Shown here piece by piece: positions 48,746 through 57,637 of a stretch of DNA of 64,000 nt. The stretch is taken from positions 17,570-81,569 of the forward strand of contig USAJ01000005.1 in NCBI GenBank assembly GCA_900552685.1, read 5' to 3'. The translations under genes were made by a program, and so were the position numbers. This DNA is from an uncultured Collinsella sp. GTDB taxonomy: Bacteria > Actinomycetota > Coriobacteriia > Coriobacteriales > Coriobacteriaceae. Position 1 is the stretch's first letter. Every line of letters begins with the position of its first letter. The notes below the pieces were generated by a model. The model made no database searches, had not been told where the DNA came from, and worked only from the letters and a program-made list of their open reading frames with translations.

Positions 48746-49177
48746 ATGCTCATTTCTTCTAAGGGCCGCTATGCCCTCCGGCTGATGATCTATATCGCAG
48801 CGCTTGGTGACATCGAAGGCAAAATCGCCCTGCGAGAAGTCGCCGACCGTGAGCATATCTCGCAAAAGTATTTGGAGCAGCTGGTCCGTCCGCTTATGAA
48901 GGCGGGCCTGCTTAAGAGTGTGCGCGGCAAGGGCGGCGGCTACATGATGGCCAAGGACCCGGCCGAGGTGCGCGCCGGCGACATCCTGCGTGCCGTCGAG
49001 GGCAGCACGGCTCCGGTGGCGTGCGATGGCATCGACAACAGCTGCACCCGCAGCGACCTTTGCTCGACCGTCAAGTTCTGGCGCGGTCTGGACGACGTGA
49101 TCGAAAAGTACGTCGACGGCGTGACGTTGGCCGACCTGGCAGCCGTCCCCGAGATCAACTTCGATATCAAACTGTAA
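48746..49177 (+). CDS. Rrf2/IscR-family iron-sulfur-responsive regulator
   Basis: 143-aa Rrf2 repressor. The winged helix is typical (MLISSKGRYALRLMIYIA at the start, REHISQKYLEQLVRPLMKAGLLKSVRGKGGGY about residues 36-66), and three Cys at positions 93, 100 and 106 (ACDGIDNSC, TRSDLC) match the cluster-binding triad of IscR-type proteins, with one extra residue in the first gap. Divergent from sufCBDSU, it probably represses the operon when its cluster is present. ATG 48746 has GAGAGGG upstream. Confidence 0.88.
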   Translation: MLISSKGRYALRLMIYIAALGDIEGKIALREVADREHISQKYLEQLVRPLMKAGLLKSVRGKGGGYMMAKDPAEVRAGDILRAVEGSTAPVACDGIDNSCTRSDLCSTVKFWRGLDDVIEKYVDGVTLADLAAVPEINFDIKL

Positions 49178-49230
49178 CCCGAGCGCAATTCCTTAAGATT
49201 TCGCGGAGGGTTGTTGCCGTTTACCGAGGG

Positions 49231-49246
49231 GTTGTTGTGCAACAAC
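49231..49246. promoter_or_regulatory. GTTGTTG-TG-CAACAAC palindrome
   Basis: Perfect 7-bp arms around TG, with another GTTGTTG half-site 20 bp upstream, about 70-85 bp before the surface-protein start. Looks like a dimer-binding operator. Confidence 0.4.
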
Positions 49247-49316
49247 GGGCAAGCTGCAATACTTAAGTCCATCTTTGCAAACTGCACTTTAACTACACCA
49301 ATGAAGGGAGGATCTT

Positions 49317-50957
49317 ATGCAGCCCAAGCATTCCGCGATTGTGGCGGGCCTGACGCTGGCGCTTTCGTTTGGCACCGTTGCCGCGCCTGTGACTGCTGTT
49401 GCCGAGGAGCCCACGCCCGGCGTTGCCTCGGATGTCACCGATATCGATAAGGGCCTTTACACCCAACAGTCCTTCTCGGGCGTGCTGAGGTCGGTTCAGG
49501 GTGTTTCGTTTGTCAATGTGACCGACGAGATGAAGTACTTTACCAAATACGAGAGCCACGGCAATTACAACCAGGGTTTTTCATATGGCGACGGATACAA
49601 CGCGCTGGGCTATTACCAGTTCGATCGCCGTTGGTCGCTCATTCCGTTTATGAAGCAGGTCTACAACTACAATTCTGCCAAGTACGGCATGCTTAAGGAC
49701 GCGATTGACCGCGGTGGCGAGATTTCCAACGGAAGCAACCCCATGTATGCGAATGGCCAGCTCACCGAGCTGGGCCGCATCGCGCAGGAGGCCTTCCTGG
49801 GCGCCTATAACACTGACCCCACGGAGTTCTCGGCGCTGCAGGATGCCTATGCGTACAACTCCTACTATGCGGTGACCGAGTCGTGGCTCAAGAACGCTCT
49901 GGGCATTGATATTTCCGGTCGCGCCGATTGCGTCAAAGGCATGGTGTGGAGCATCACCAATATGTGCGGTACCGGTGGCTGCCAGGACTTTTTCCGTTGG
50001 GCGAATCTTTCCAACGATATGACCGACCGCGAGTTTGTGACCGCGCTTTCGAACAGCGTGGTTGATAACGTGGCGCGCAAGTATTCGAGTCAGCCTCAGT
50101 ACCATGAGGGGTGGAAGAATCGCTACAAGAACGAGCTTAAGGACTGCCTGGTCTACATTGCCGAGGACGAGGCTGCCGCGGCAACGCCTGAGGAGCCTGA
50201 GCCCGAGCCCGCGCCGGCGCCGACGCCCGGTCCGAGCATGGCGCCCGCTGCTCCCGCCGCACCGACACCTGGTACCGATGACGATGCGGGCGACGATAAC
50301 GATACAGATGCGCCCTCGACTGATGCGGGCAGCGATGATGCTGGTAACGGCGGCGCTGCGTCTGGTGGCGCTGCTTCTGGCGATTCGTCGACTTCTGGCT
50401 CCGATGGCGCTACGGATGGCACGACTTCTGGCTCTACCGATGCAGGTGCTTCCAGCGGCGCTGGCGATTCCTCTGCCGATGCTGGCTCCTCTAATGATTC
50501 TGGCTCCGATGCTTCCGAGGACGGTTCTAACGAGGGCGCCGATGCTGGTGATTCCTCGACAGAAAACAAGCCTTCTGCCGGCGAGCAGCTTGGATCCATG
50601 CTGGGATGGTCTTTGATGGCGGGCTTTAACGGCGGCTCTTCTTCTGATGAGGGGGCGTCTGACCGGGGCTTCGGCTCCAATGCCGACGGCGCTTCTGATG
50701 CTTCCGCCGGCGCGGGCGCGAAGCAGTCCGACGCCGATGCTCAGAAGGCCGGTGACAAAGGTGGTACTACGACCGCCGCGACGACTACCACGACCAAGAC
50801 CTCGGGTGGCAACATGCCCAAGACGGGCGACCTCATCGTTATGGCGAGCCTTGCCAGTGCAAGCTTGGCCACGCTGGGCGCCACGTCTATTGTGAGTGGT
50901 AAGAATAAGCTCGATCAGCAGCGTAAGGCTGCTGGGGAGGACGGTTCTGAGGAGTAA
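49317..50957 (+). CDS. Secreted surface protein with sortase-type anchor
   Basis: 546-aa exported protein. A signal peptide covers residues 1-30 (AIVAGLTLALSFGTVAAP, cut after VAEE region). Residues about 60-290 form one folded domain with KYESHGNYNQGF and NALGYYQFDRRWSLIPFM, resembling lysozyme-like/chitosanase-type hydrolase folds by pattern only. Residues 290-480 are a Pro-rich then Ser/Asp/Gly/Ala-rich wall-spanning linker. MPKTGD near 500 followed by a hydrophobic segment and KNKLDQQRK is an LPXTG-type sorting signal with Met for Leu, and the charged tail is extended by acidic residues. GGGAGGATC precedes ATG 49317. Confidence 0.75.
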   Translation: MQPKHSAIVAGLTLALSFGTVAAPVTAVAEEPTPGVASDVTDIDKGLYTQQSFSGVLRSVQGVSFVNVTDEMKYFTKYESHGNYNQGFSYGDGYNALGYYQFDRRWSLIPFMKQVYNYNSAKYGMLKDAIDRGGEISNGSNPMYANGQLTELGRIAQEAFLGAYNTDPTEFSALQDAYAYNSYYAVTESWLKNALGIDISGRADCVKGMVWSITNMCGTGGCQDFFRWANLSNDMTDREFVTALSNSVVDNVARKYSSQPQYHEGWKNRYKNELKDCLVYIAEDEAAAATPEEPEPEPAPAPTPGPSMAPAAPAAPTPGTDDDAGDDNDTDAPSTDAGSDDAGNGGAASGGAASGDSSTSGSDGATDGTTSGSTDAGASSGAGDSSADAGSSNDSGSDASEDGSNEGADAGDSSTENKPSAGEQLGSMLGWSLMAGFNGGSSSDEGASDRGFGSNADGASDASAGAGAKQSDADAQKAGDKGGTTTAATTTTTKTSGGNMPKTGDLIVMASLASASLATLGATSIVSGKNKLDQQRKAAGEDGSEE

Positions 50958-50987
50958 CCTCTCGATTGTCAGATAGCTAAAGAGTCG

Positions 50988-51024
50988 GGACGGGGTCTGG
51001 TGCTGCTGCATCAGGCTCCGTTTT
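50988..51024 (+). terminator. Terminator after the surface protein gene
   Basis: ACGGGGTCTGGTG-CTGCTG-CATCAGGCTCCGT with G-T pairs, followed by TTTGTTG. Confidence 0.65.
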
Positions 51025-51158
51025 GTTGTGCAACGATTAGTTACGCCCCCTCACACCCCATGTTGCTACCGTTGCCCGATATGTTTGCGCGCTACATCAG
51101 TACGTGCGAGGTCGTCATTACAATTGGCATCGTGCTGCGATTTAGGGGGAACGTTGCA

Positions 51159-52955
51159 ATGTCTGAACAGGCAAATAATGGTTGTGCTGCCGGCTTTGGC
51201 GTACGTCTAATCGGCTGTACCGACGATGTGGTTTTGCCCATCGGCATGCACGACTATGCGGAGGCTCTTAGTTGCTGCACGCTGGTCGACAATACCATGT
51301 TTATTGCCGATATACTGGATTGCGATGCGTCCGTTATGGTGTGCTGCCGACCCGAGGGTTTTGGCAAGAGCATGAACTTGTCGATGCTCAAGGCTTTTCT
51401 GGAGCGTCCCGCAGTCGGTCGCGCCGGTCGGATCTCGTTTGCCGAAACTCAGATTTGGGATGCGGACGGCGGGCGCTATCGGGACGAGTACGCCTGCTAT
51501 CCGGTGATATCGCTGGACTTTTCTGGTGCTGCGAGGCGTGGCGCCGCTGTTGCCGACGTCGTGCGCGATTCTCTTTCGGGCGAATGCGCTCGTCTGTTGG
51601 CGCTCTTGGAGGCTCCGGATTTAACACGAGATAAGGTGCGTCACATCGAACGCGTTGCGCGTGGCGTAGCGAGCGCGGACGAGGTTGACTCGGTGCTCGG
51701 TGTGCTCATTGAGCTGCTGGAGATGGCTTGCGATGAGCAGGTTGTATTGCTCGTTGATGGGTACGACGCGGCGTGGTCGCCCAGCGCGAGCGCGAGGGAC
51801 GCTTCCGGCGCCGGTCCGGCGGAGCTATTCGATCGCGTGCTGTTTGACGCCATTGCCGCTGCGGGCAATTCGTTGCGGCTGACGTGTCTGATGGGGGAGC
51901 GTCCCGGTCCTGCCGAAGCGGCGCTTTCTTCGCACGGCTGCTCGTATTGTCTTTCGACGCCGCTCTCGATGTGGTGTGACCGATGGTTTGGCTTTTCGGA
52001 TGCCGAGGTCGAGGCTCTGTTGAGTCATGCTGGACGCGAGGAATACCTGGATGATGCGCGTGAATGGCTCGAGGGATATCGGTTTGGCAGGGCCTATTGC
52101 TCGAGTCCGGCGCGTGTGATCGGTTTTCTGGACCGAGGCTGCACGGCGCCCGTGCGAGCCGATCTGTATGGGTATGCCGATTGCCTGAGTAGGGTAGTTG
52201 CCGGGTGGAATCTCGACCGCCTTTCGGTCTTGTTTGATTTGCTCGAGGCCCATGGGTGCGCTGAGGTCCCGCTTTGTTTGGGCACTGCAGATCCAGATGT
52301 CTCGCCTGACGATGGCATGTGGACAGCGCTGTATCTGTCCGGTTTTCTCACGACGGATATGACTGAGGAGCCGGAGCATGGCGATCGCCTCCGTGCTTTG
52401 CGATTGCCCAATAACGAGCTTCGCCAGACCTTGCGTCTAGTGATTATTGAGTGGTTTGAGTGCGCTGCAGAAGACATTCGAGACGTCGATGCGTTTCGCG
52501 ACGGGCTGTGCCATGGGAACGAGGATACCGTGAGGCGGGCGCTAAGCCGCATCTTAGGAGATGCGGGAATCGGTGCGACCGACCCAGATGCGCCACTGCC
52601 ATATCATCTGCTCTTGCAGGGGCTCTGCTTTGGCTTGCCGGGCTATGCCAATCCTGCCTCGAGGCGAAAGTGTGGCGCGGGTCGCTGCGACATCCAGGTT
52701 TTTCCTACGGGCGCCGTGTTCGACATAGCCGATACGATCGGTATGCTCGATGAACGTCCGCTGATAACGATCAACATGATGTATGACCCCGGTGTGGATG
52801 CGCTGGGCCTGGAATTGCTGGCCGTGCAGGCGCTGCTCGACATAGAGCGCGACGGCATCGACGAAATCCGTGTGCCGCGCCCCGGCGTGGGTCGCATGCG
52901 CTGGGGGTTCGGTTTTGATGGGCAGCATGTGGCTACGGTGTGCCAGCGGCTTTAA
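51159..52955 (+). CDS. AAA-ATPase-like / PD-(D/E)XK_9 protein with degenerate motifs
   Basis: 598-aa protein built like the large family of AAA-ATPase-like (PF09820-type) proteins with a C-terminal PD-(D/E)XK_9 domain. The N-terminal YAEALSCCTLVDNTMFIADIL and the P-loop position RPEGFGKSMN (usual form RPRRFGKSL) near residue 66-74 are recognisable. EQVVLLVDGYDAAWS near 195 is the Walker B equivalent. At the end, GRCDIQVFP keeps the nuclease Asp but the ExK strand reads PLITINM, so nuclease residues are lost. ATG 51159 follows TTAGGGGGA. Function unknown. Confidence 0.7.
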   Translation: MSEQANNGCAAGFGVRLIGCTDDVVLPIGMHDYAEALSCCTLVDNTMFIADILDCDASVMVCCRPEGFGKSMNLSMLKAFLERPAVGRAGRISFAETQIWDADGGRYRDEYACYPVISLDFSGAARRGAAVADVVRDSLSGECARLLALLEAPDLTRDKVRHIERVARGVASADEVDSVLGVLIELLEMACDEQVVLLVDGYDAAWSPSASARDASGAGPAELFDRVLFDAIAAAGNSLRLTCLMGERPGPAEAALSSHGCSYCLSTPLSMWCDRWFGFSDAEVEALLSHAGREEYLDDAREWLEGYRFGRAYCSSPARVIGFLDRGCTAPVRADLYGYADCLSRVVAGWNLDRLSVLFDLLEAHGCAEVPLCLGTADPDVSPDDGMWTALYLSGFLTTDMTEEPEHGDRLRALRLPNNELRQTLRLVIIEWFECAAEDIRDVDAFRDGLCHGNEDTVRRALSRILGDAGIGATDPDAPLPYHLLLQGLCFGLPGYANPASRRKCGAGRCDIQVFPTGAVFDIADTIGMLDERPLITINMMYDPGVDALGLELLAVQALLDIERDGIDEIRVPRPGVGRMRWGFGFDGQHVATVCQRL

Positions 52956-52979
52956 GCGCCGAGATGTTTCCGGCTTCCG

Positions 52980-53999
52980 TTACTCGGTATCCTTCATGGG
53001 CGGCATGGGCTTCCAGTCGGGATCCTTGATGATCTTGCGGGCATCCTTCATGCCGCGGCGCAGCGCCGGAATGCCGGTCTTAAAGCATTTGTCGACCGCG
53101 GCCAGGCGAATGAATTCCTTGCAGAAGGTTGCGGCATTGCCCAAGCGGAACAGCATGGGGTGGTAGTCACCGTAGATCTGCATATAGCGAGCGAGGAAGC
53201 CTCGGTTGCGCATGATGTAGTAGCGGTTGGTGTCGCTCGTGGAGTTGAGCTGTCGTTTGCCGGCGATGTCCCAGTTAGAGACGGCGCGGGCGCGCTTGAG
53301 CACCACGTCGGCAACAACGGCGGCGGGGAAGTGCTGGCTGGCCACGTAGCCATAGCAGGCATCGTCGCCGTAGATAAAGAAGCGCGCGTCGGGCAGGCCA
53401 ATCTTGTCGACCACGCGGCGCGAGAACATGCCGCCCTCAAAGCACAGCTGGTTCATGGTGCGGTAGCCCTCGGGACCCAGATCCCACTTGGCGACTGGGT
53501 TGGGAATGCCGAGCGAAAGGATGAGTTGGTATTGCCAAAAGAAGGCGCCGCCGTCAAAGTCTAGGCGCGAACCCTGGATGACATCGTAGCGGTCGGTCCA
53601 CTTGGCAAGACGCTCGATGCCTTCGGGGATGACGAGCACGTCGTCGTCCATCACCCAGAACCACTGGGCGCCCAGGTCGTAGGCGCATTTAGTGCCGGCG
53701 GAGAAGCCGCCCGCACCGCCGCCGTTTTCGAGCTGCGGGGCGTAGATGACACGGTCGGTGCCGCCCTGCGCGTCAGGCTGCTCGGTGTCGATGTCCCACA
53801 GGTTGGCCAGGCGCTCGTTGAATGCGGCGCACATGGCCTCGGTCTCGCGCGAATTCTCGTTATCGACAATCACGATGCGCCAGGGCGTTGCCGTGAGCTC
53901 GGTCATAGAGTCGAACAAGTTGGCCAGGAGTTCCTGGCGCTTGTACGTAACGACGACGATGGCGAGCTTATCGATGGGGGCGGGAAGGGTTGTAGGCAT
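52980..53999 (-). CDS. Family 2 glycosyltransferase, galactofuranosyltransferase-like
   Basis: 339-aa cytoplasmic GT-A enzyme. LAIVVVTYKRQELLANLFDSM at residues 12-32 starts the nucleotide-sugar domain, VIVDNEN follows, and the metal-binding motif is WVMDDDVLV near 120. The GGGGAGGFSAGTKCAYDLGAQW stretch and the later FFIYGDDACYGYV (near 218) resemble the GlfT group that adds galactofuranose; the specific sugar is inference. GAAAGGATA lies upstream of ATG 53999. It is convergent with the degenerate ATPase gene. Confidence 0.85.
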   Translation of the reverse strand: MPTTLPAPIDKLAIVVVTYKRQELLANLFDSMTELTATPWRIVIVDNENSRETEAMCAAFNERLANLWDIDTEQPDAQGGTDRVIYAPQLENGGGAGGFSAGTKCAYDLGAQWFWVMDDDVLVIPEGIERLAKWTDRYDVIQGSRLDFDGGAFFWQYQLILSLGIPNPVAKWDLGPEGYRTMNQLCFEGGMFSRRVVDKIGLPDARFFIYGDDACYGYVASQHFPAAVVADVVLKRARAVSNWDIAGKRQLNSTSDTNRYYIMRNRGFLARYMQIYGDYHPMLFRLGNAATFCKEFIRLAAVDKCFKTGIPALRRGMKDARKIIKDPDWKPMPPMKDTE

Positions 54000-54169
54000 G
54001 GGGCAATATATCCTTTCACGCGCGGCGGGCGAGTGCTGCGCGGAAGCTATCGAATACGTCCTTGGGACTGTCTTATTGTAAAGGCTCGGCGCACCTTGAC
54101 GGCAAGCTTTGAATAAAACGCAGGAACCTGCCACGGCTGTAGCGGCTTTAGCGTCTGACGGCAGCGTGT

Positions 54170-55300
54170 CTATTGCCGCTTGAGCTTGCGAGCGATAAGG
54201 CTTCTAGCTGCGTCGATGGTGAGAAGTGTCAGGGCAAAGACGATGCTAATGACGGTACCCGTGACGATACATATAACTGCCGGGCTGTTTTGGCTGACCA
54301 GTATGTTTGCGAGCAACGTATTGAAGACGGGACGCCACAGGCTACTGGTGAGCGACTGCATCACATAGAAACCGAGCGTGGCGGTCGATAAGGTGACGAT
54401 GGCACCTGCAGTCCGCGAATTGCCTGAGGCACTGCGTCGGGTAGCCGCAAAGAGCAGGGAGGCGGCAGCGAGGGCAAACGAGATCAGCGAGGTCGATTTG
54501 TAGGAGAGGATTGTCATCGCCGTGAGGTTGTCGGTGAAGGAGAGTGCTCCTTCCAGGATGATGGTGAGCACCAAAACCGTTACGAGCGAGCGCATGCCCA
54601 AGGCGCCCACCCTGTCCGAATCCATGACATCGGTAACGTCGCGGAGCAGTCCGCCGATCAAAAACGCGACTACGTACGTGGTAGCGCTCATGAGCTTTTG
54701 GAGCCAAGAAAACTCGCCGGCGCTTGTCGCACTCATGGCGGCCAAATACCCGTTAGCAACGAATGCGAGGATGCTAACGGCGATGACCGTCGTCGTGTAG
54801 CTCTTCTGGGAGAGTCGACTCTTGGCCAGTCCAAACCATGGCGCCATGAAGACCGTGGCGGCATAGACCCAGATAAACTCAAGGCCTAGCGTGTACCAGT
54901 AGTGCGTATTGAGGGTAACATCGGGAATGGGTGAGACGACCGTGGACCACGCGAGCGCCACGAGGCAATAAAACGCAGTGGGCATAATGACCTTGCCAAG
55001 GCGCTGCGCCGTCCGTTGCATTTGCGACTTCCACGTTGCTCCACCGTCCCAAGCACGCGCGGCCGAAGCGATGAGAAAATAGCCCGAGATCATAAAGAAG
55101 ACCTCGTTGGCCCAGCAGCCAAGCAAGTTAATAAAACCGAGCGCGCCGGAATAGGGGAATATCGCAAGTGGGGCATATTCCACGGCGCCGACGCAGACGG
55201 CTTGGAAGGTCCACTGAAAGGTGTGGAACACCGCGATGCCGGCGACCGCGACCAAACGCAGCGCTTCGATGGGTATGTTGCGTGCGGCTTTGGGCTGCAT
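54170..55300 (-). CDS. Acyltransferase family 3 (OafA-like) membrane protein
   Basis: 376-aa protein with ten or so hydrophobic segments and the family's first motif, IEALRLVAVAGIAVFHTFQW (near residue 10), holding the Arg and His required for acyl transfer, and NEVFFMISGYFLI near 65. Such enzymes O-acetylate or otherwise acylate surface glycans on the outer side of the membrane. AAGAAAGGAC precedes ATG 55300. The gene is divergent from the glycosyltransferase at 55413. Confidence 0.85.
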   Translation of the reverse strand: MQPKAARNIPIEALRLVAVAGIAVFHTFQWTFQAVCVGAVEYAPLAIFPYSGALGFINLLGCWANEVFFMISGYFLIASAARAWDGGATWKSQMQRTAQRLGKVIMPTAFYCLVALAWSTVVSPIPDVTLNTHYWYTLGLEFIWVYAATVFMAPWFGLAKSRLSQKSYTTTVIAVSILAFVANGYLAAMSATSAGEFSWLQKLMSATTYVVAFLIGGLLRDVTDVMDSDRVGALGMRSLVTVLVLTIILEGALSFTDNLTAMTILSYKSTSLISFALAAASLLFAATRRSASGNSRTAGAIVTLSTATLGFYVMQSLTSSLWRPVFNTLLANILVSQNSPAVICIVTGTVISIVFALTLLTIDAARSLIARKLKRQ

Positions 55301-55412
55301 GACGTCCTTTCTTATCGGTTTGCCTCTGCGAGCTCCATAGATTATATAAACGCCCGCTAGCGCGCTGACCCTTTGATACCATGAAACGACAGGTATTTCC
55401 TAAGGAGCACAT

Positions 55413-56516
55413 TTGTCTACTAACGCCTCTGGCAGCCCTGTTCTGTCGCTGCTTATTCCCATTTACAATGTTCAGCGCTACCTGCGCGAGTGCCTCGATT
55501 CCGCCCTGGCGCAGACGCTCAAGGATATTGAGATCGTCTGCATTAACGACGGGTCGACCGACAACTCGCCGGCGATTATCCGCGAGTATATGGAGCGCGA
55601 TGGGCGCGTCAAGATGATCGACAAGGCCAACAGCGGCTACGGCGACTCGATGAACCACGGCCTGGAGATGGCGCGTGGCAAGTACGTTGGCATCTTGGAG
55701 TCCGATGACTTTATGGCGCCCGACGCACTCGAAAAGCTTGTCTCGGCCGCCGATAGCAATAATGCCGACTTCGCGAAGGCGAACTTTGATTTCTACTGGT
55801 CTAAGCCCGAGGAGCGCCGTTCGCTGCACGAGATGTTTAAAGCCAAGGACTGTGGCAAGCCGGTGCACCCGAGCGATACGACTCAGTTCTTTAAGCAAAA
55901 GCCGTCGATTTGGTCGGCCGTGTACCGTCGCGATTTTCTTGAGCGCAACGGCATTACGTTCCTGCCGACTCCGGGGGCATCCTTTCAGGACACGTCATTC
56001 GCCTTTAAGGTGATCGCGTGCGCCGATAAGGCTGTTTACCTGCATGATGCCGTGTTGTCGTATCGCCAGGACAACGAGAATTCCTCGGTCAATTCTTCGG
56101 CTAAGGTCTTTTGCGTCAATACCGAGTATGCCGAGATTGAGCGTTGGATTCGAGAGGATTATGCCCGCGACCATGCAAGTGATGACGTCGCGCGCATGCT
56201 CAAGTTCAACCAGCTCATTAAGTACGATTCATACATGTGGAACTACGTGCGCCTGGCGCCTAAGTTCTATAAGGAGTTCCTGGTTCAGATGGCCAAGGAA
56301 TTTCAGGCGGCCTTGGACGCGGGGGAGTTTTCGCTTGACGACCTCAAGCCGTGGAAGCGCGCGAATCTCGCTGCCATCCTCAAAGATCCTGAGGGCTGGG
56401 TTGACGAGCATCCGAGTTTTGCGACGGATGGTGCCTTGGGGCGTGCTAAGTATTACGCCTCGGTTGGAGGCCCAGGCGTGGTTGCTGCCTTCCTCATCGA
56501 ATCGCTGAGGGGGTAG
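55413..56516 (+). CDS. Family 2 glycosyltransferase, paralogue A
   Basis: 367-aa GT-A enzyme: LSLLIPIYNVQRYLRECLDSALAQ at residues 11-34, CINDGSTDNSP near 44, and the DXD-type metal motif LESDDFM near 95. A TTG start is used, with TAAGGAG upstream. Its first 110 residues and the KPSIWSAxYRRxFL ... FLPTPGAS middle are nearly the same as those of the gene at 57638, while the last 100 residues differ. Likely builds a cell-wall polysaccharide with its neighbours. Confidence 0.9.
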   Translation: MSTNASGSPVLSLLIPIYNVQRYLRECLDSALAQTLKDIEIVCINDGSTDNSPAIIREYMERDGRVKMIDKANSGYGDSMNHGLEMARGKYVGILESDDFMAPDALEKLVSAADSNNADFAKANFDFYWSKPEERRSLHEMFKAKDCGKPVHPSDTTQFFKQKPSIWSAVYRRDFLERNGITFLPTPGASFQDTSFAFKVIACADKAVYLHDAVLSYRQDNENSSVNSSAKVFCVNTEYAEIERWIREDYARDHASDDVARMLKFNQLIKYDSYMWNYVRLAPKFYKEFLVQMAKEFQAALDAGEFSLDDLKPWKRANLAAILKDPEGWVDEHPSFATDGALGRAKYYASVGGPGVVAAFLIESLRG

Positions 56517-56522
56517 GTCGGC

Positions 56523-57563
56523 ATGGGAGAGGCCTCGTGTCCTAAAGCTACCATTGTCGTCCCCGTTTACAACTCTGCGCGCTCGATTCAGCGATGTCTC
56601 GATTCGCTGTTAGCCCAGTCCGAGCGCTCGATTCAGGTTGTCTGCGTCAACGACGGTTCGACTGATGATTCGTTGAACGTGTTGCGCCAGATCGCGCAGG
56701 CCGACGATCGCGTACTGGTGATTGACCGGGAAAACGCGGGTGTCTCGTGTGCTCGAAATGCCGGTATCGATGTCGCCGAGGGCGAGACCGTCTTTTTTGT
56801 GGACGCCGACGATTGCATCGATGCCCAGACGGTCGAGCGCGTGCTGCATGCCATGGAGTCTTCAGATACCGAGGTCGCCGTTTTTGGTGGCGTCTGCGAG
56901 CCTGCCGATGCTGCTCCCAAACGTGTCCAGCAACTCATGAGCCCCAAAGCTGGTACCTTCGGCGCCCGCGATCCCCAGCTGCTGTTCCATTCGAATGCGC
57001 AGCCCTATGCCTGCCGTGCGGCTTTTTCGCGCGAGCTGCTCAATCGTGAAGGCATTCGCTTCGCCCCCGGTTTGGCTTTGGGCGAGGACGTCGTCTTCCA
57101 ATTTGCGGCTTATGCGCTTGCCCGCAAGACCGTCGTCATGCCGGACAGGTTCTACCATTACGTGATGGAGAGCGAATCGGCGACGCACGAGTTCAACAGT
57201 GCCGAGGCTCGCGCCAAAAAGCTTGACGCCCACATGAGGATGCTCGAGGAGGTCTTGAAGGACTGGGCGGCCTACGGTCTTTTGGACCTGTGCCCCGGCG
57301 AGCTGATCACTTGGTTTTTGGACCTAATTGTGTTCGACCTGGCGCGCTTGGATGCCGATGACTTCCATCGCGTGGCGGCTCGCGTCAACATGGACCTTAC
57401 GACGTTTTTGGGAACGGAGTGGGCGGATATGCCCGCTAAGGGCGCCGTTCGCCGTGTTGCCCACAAGCTCGTTGCGGCGACCTCGGGTGTTTCGATGGCA
57501 GATGCCACGCTGTTCTATCTTTCGACTCGTGGTCTCAAAGCCTGCCTGGAGCGCTTTATCTAA
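56523..57563 (+). CDS. Family 2 glycosyltransferase
   Basis: 346-aa GT-A enzyme with TIVVPVYNSARSIQRCLDSLLAQS at residues 9-32, VCVNDGSTDDSL near 40, NAGVSCARNAGIDVAEG near 70 and the metal motif FFVDADDCID near 92. A His/Glu-rich middle (LALGEDVVFQFAAYALARK near 180) is typical of the family. Starts 6 bp after the stop of paralogue A, so the two are in one operon. Acceptor and sugar unknown. Confidence 0.88.
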   Translation: MGEASCPKATIVVPVYNSARSIQRCLDSLLAQSERSIQVVCVNDGSTDDSLNVLRQIAQADDRVLVIDRENAGVSCARNAGIDVAEGETVFFVDADDCIDAQTVERVLHAMESSDTEVAVFGGVCEPADAAPKRVQQLMSPKAGTFGARDPQLLFHSNAQPYACRAAFSRELLNREGIRFAPGLALGEDVVFQFAAYALARKTVVMPDRFYHYVMESESATHEFNSAEARAKKLDAHMRMLEEVLKDWAAYGLLDLCPGELITWFLDLIVFDLARLDADDFHRVAARVNMDLTTFLGTEWADMPAKGAVRRVAHKLVAATSGVSMADATLFYLSTRGLKACLERFI

Positions 57564-57637
57564 TTCCAAGCGCTGCCGCCCGCCGCAACTCGGCTGCTAA
57601 AATAACCCTGTTACACGCTATTCAACAGGAGGTTCTC

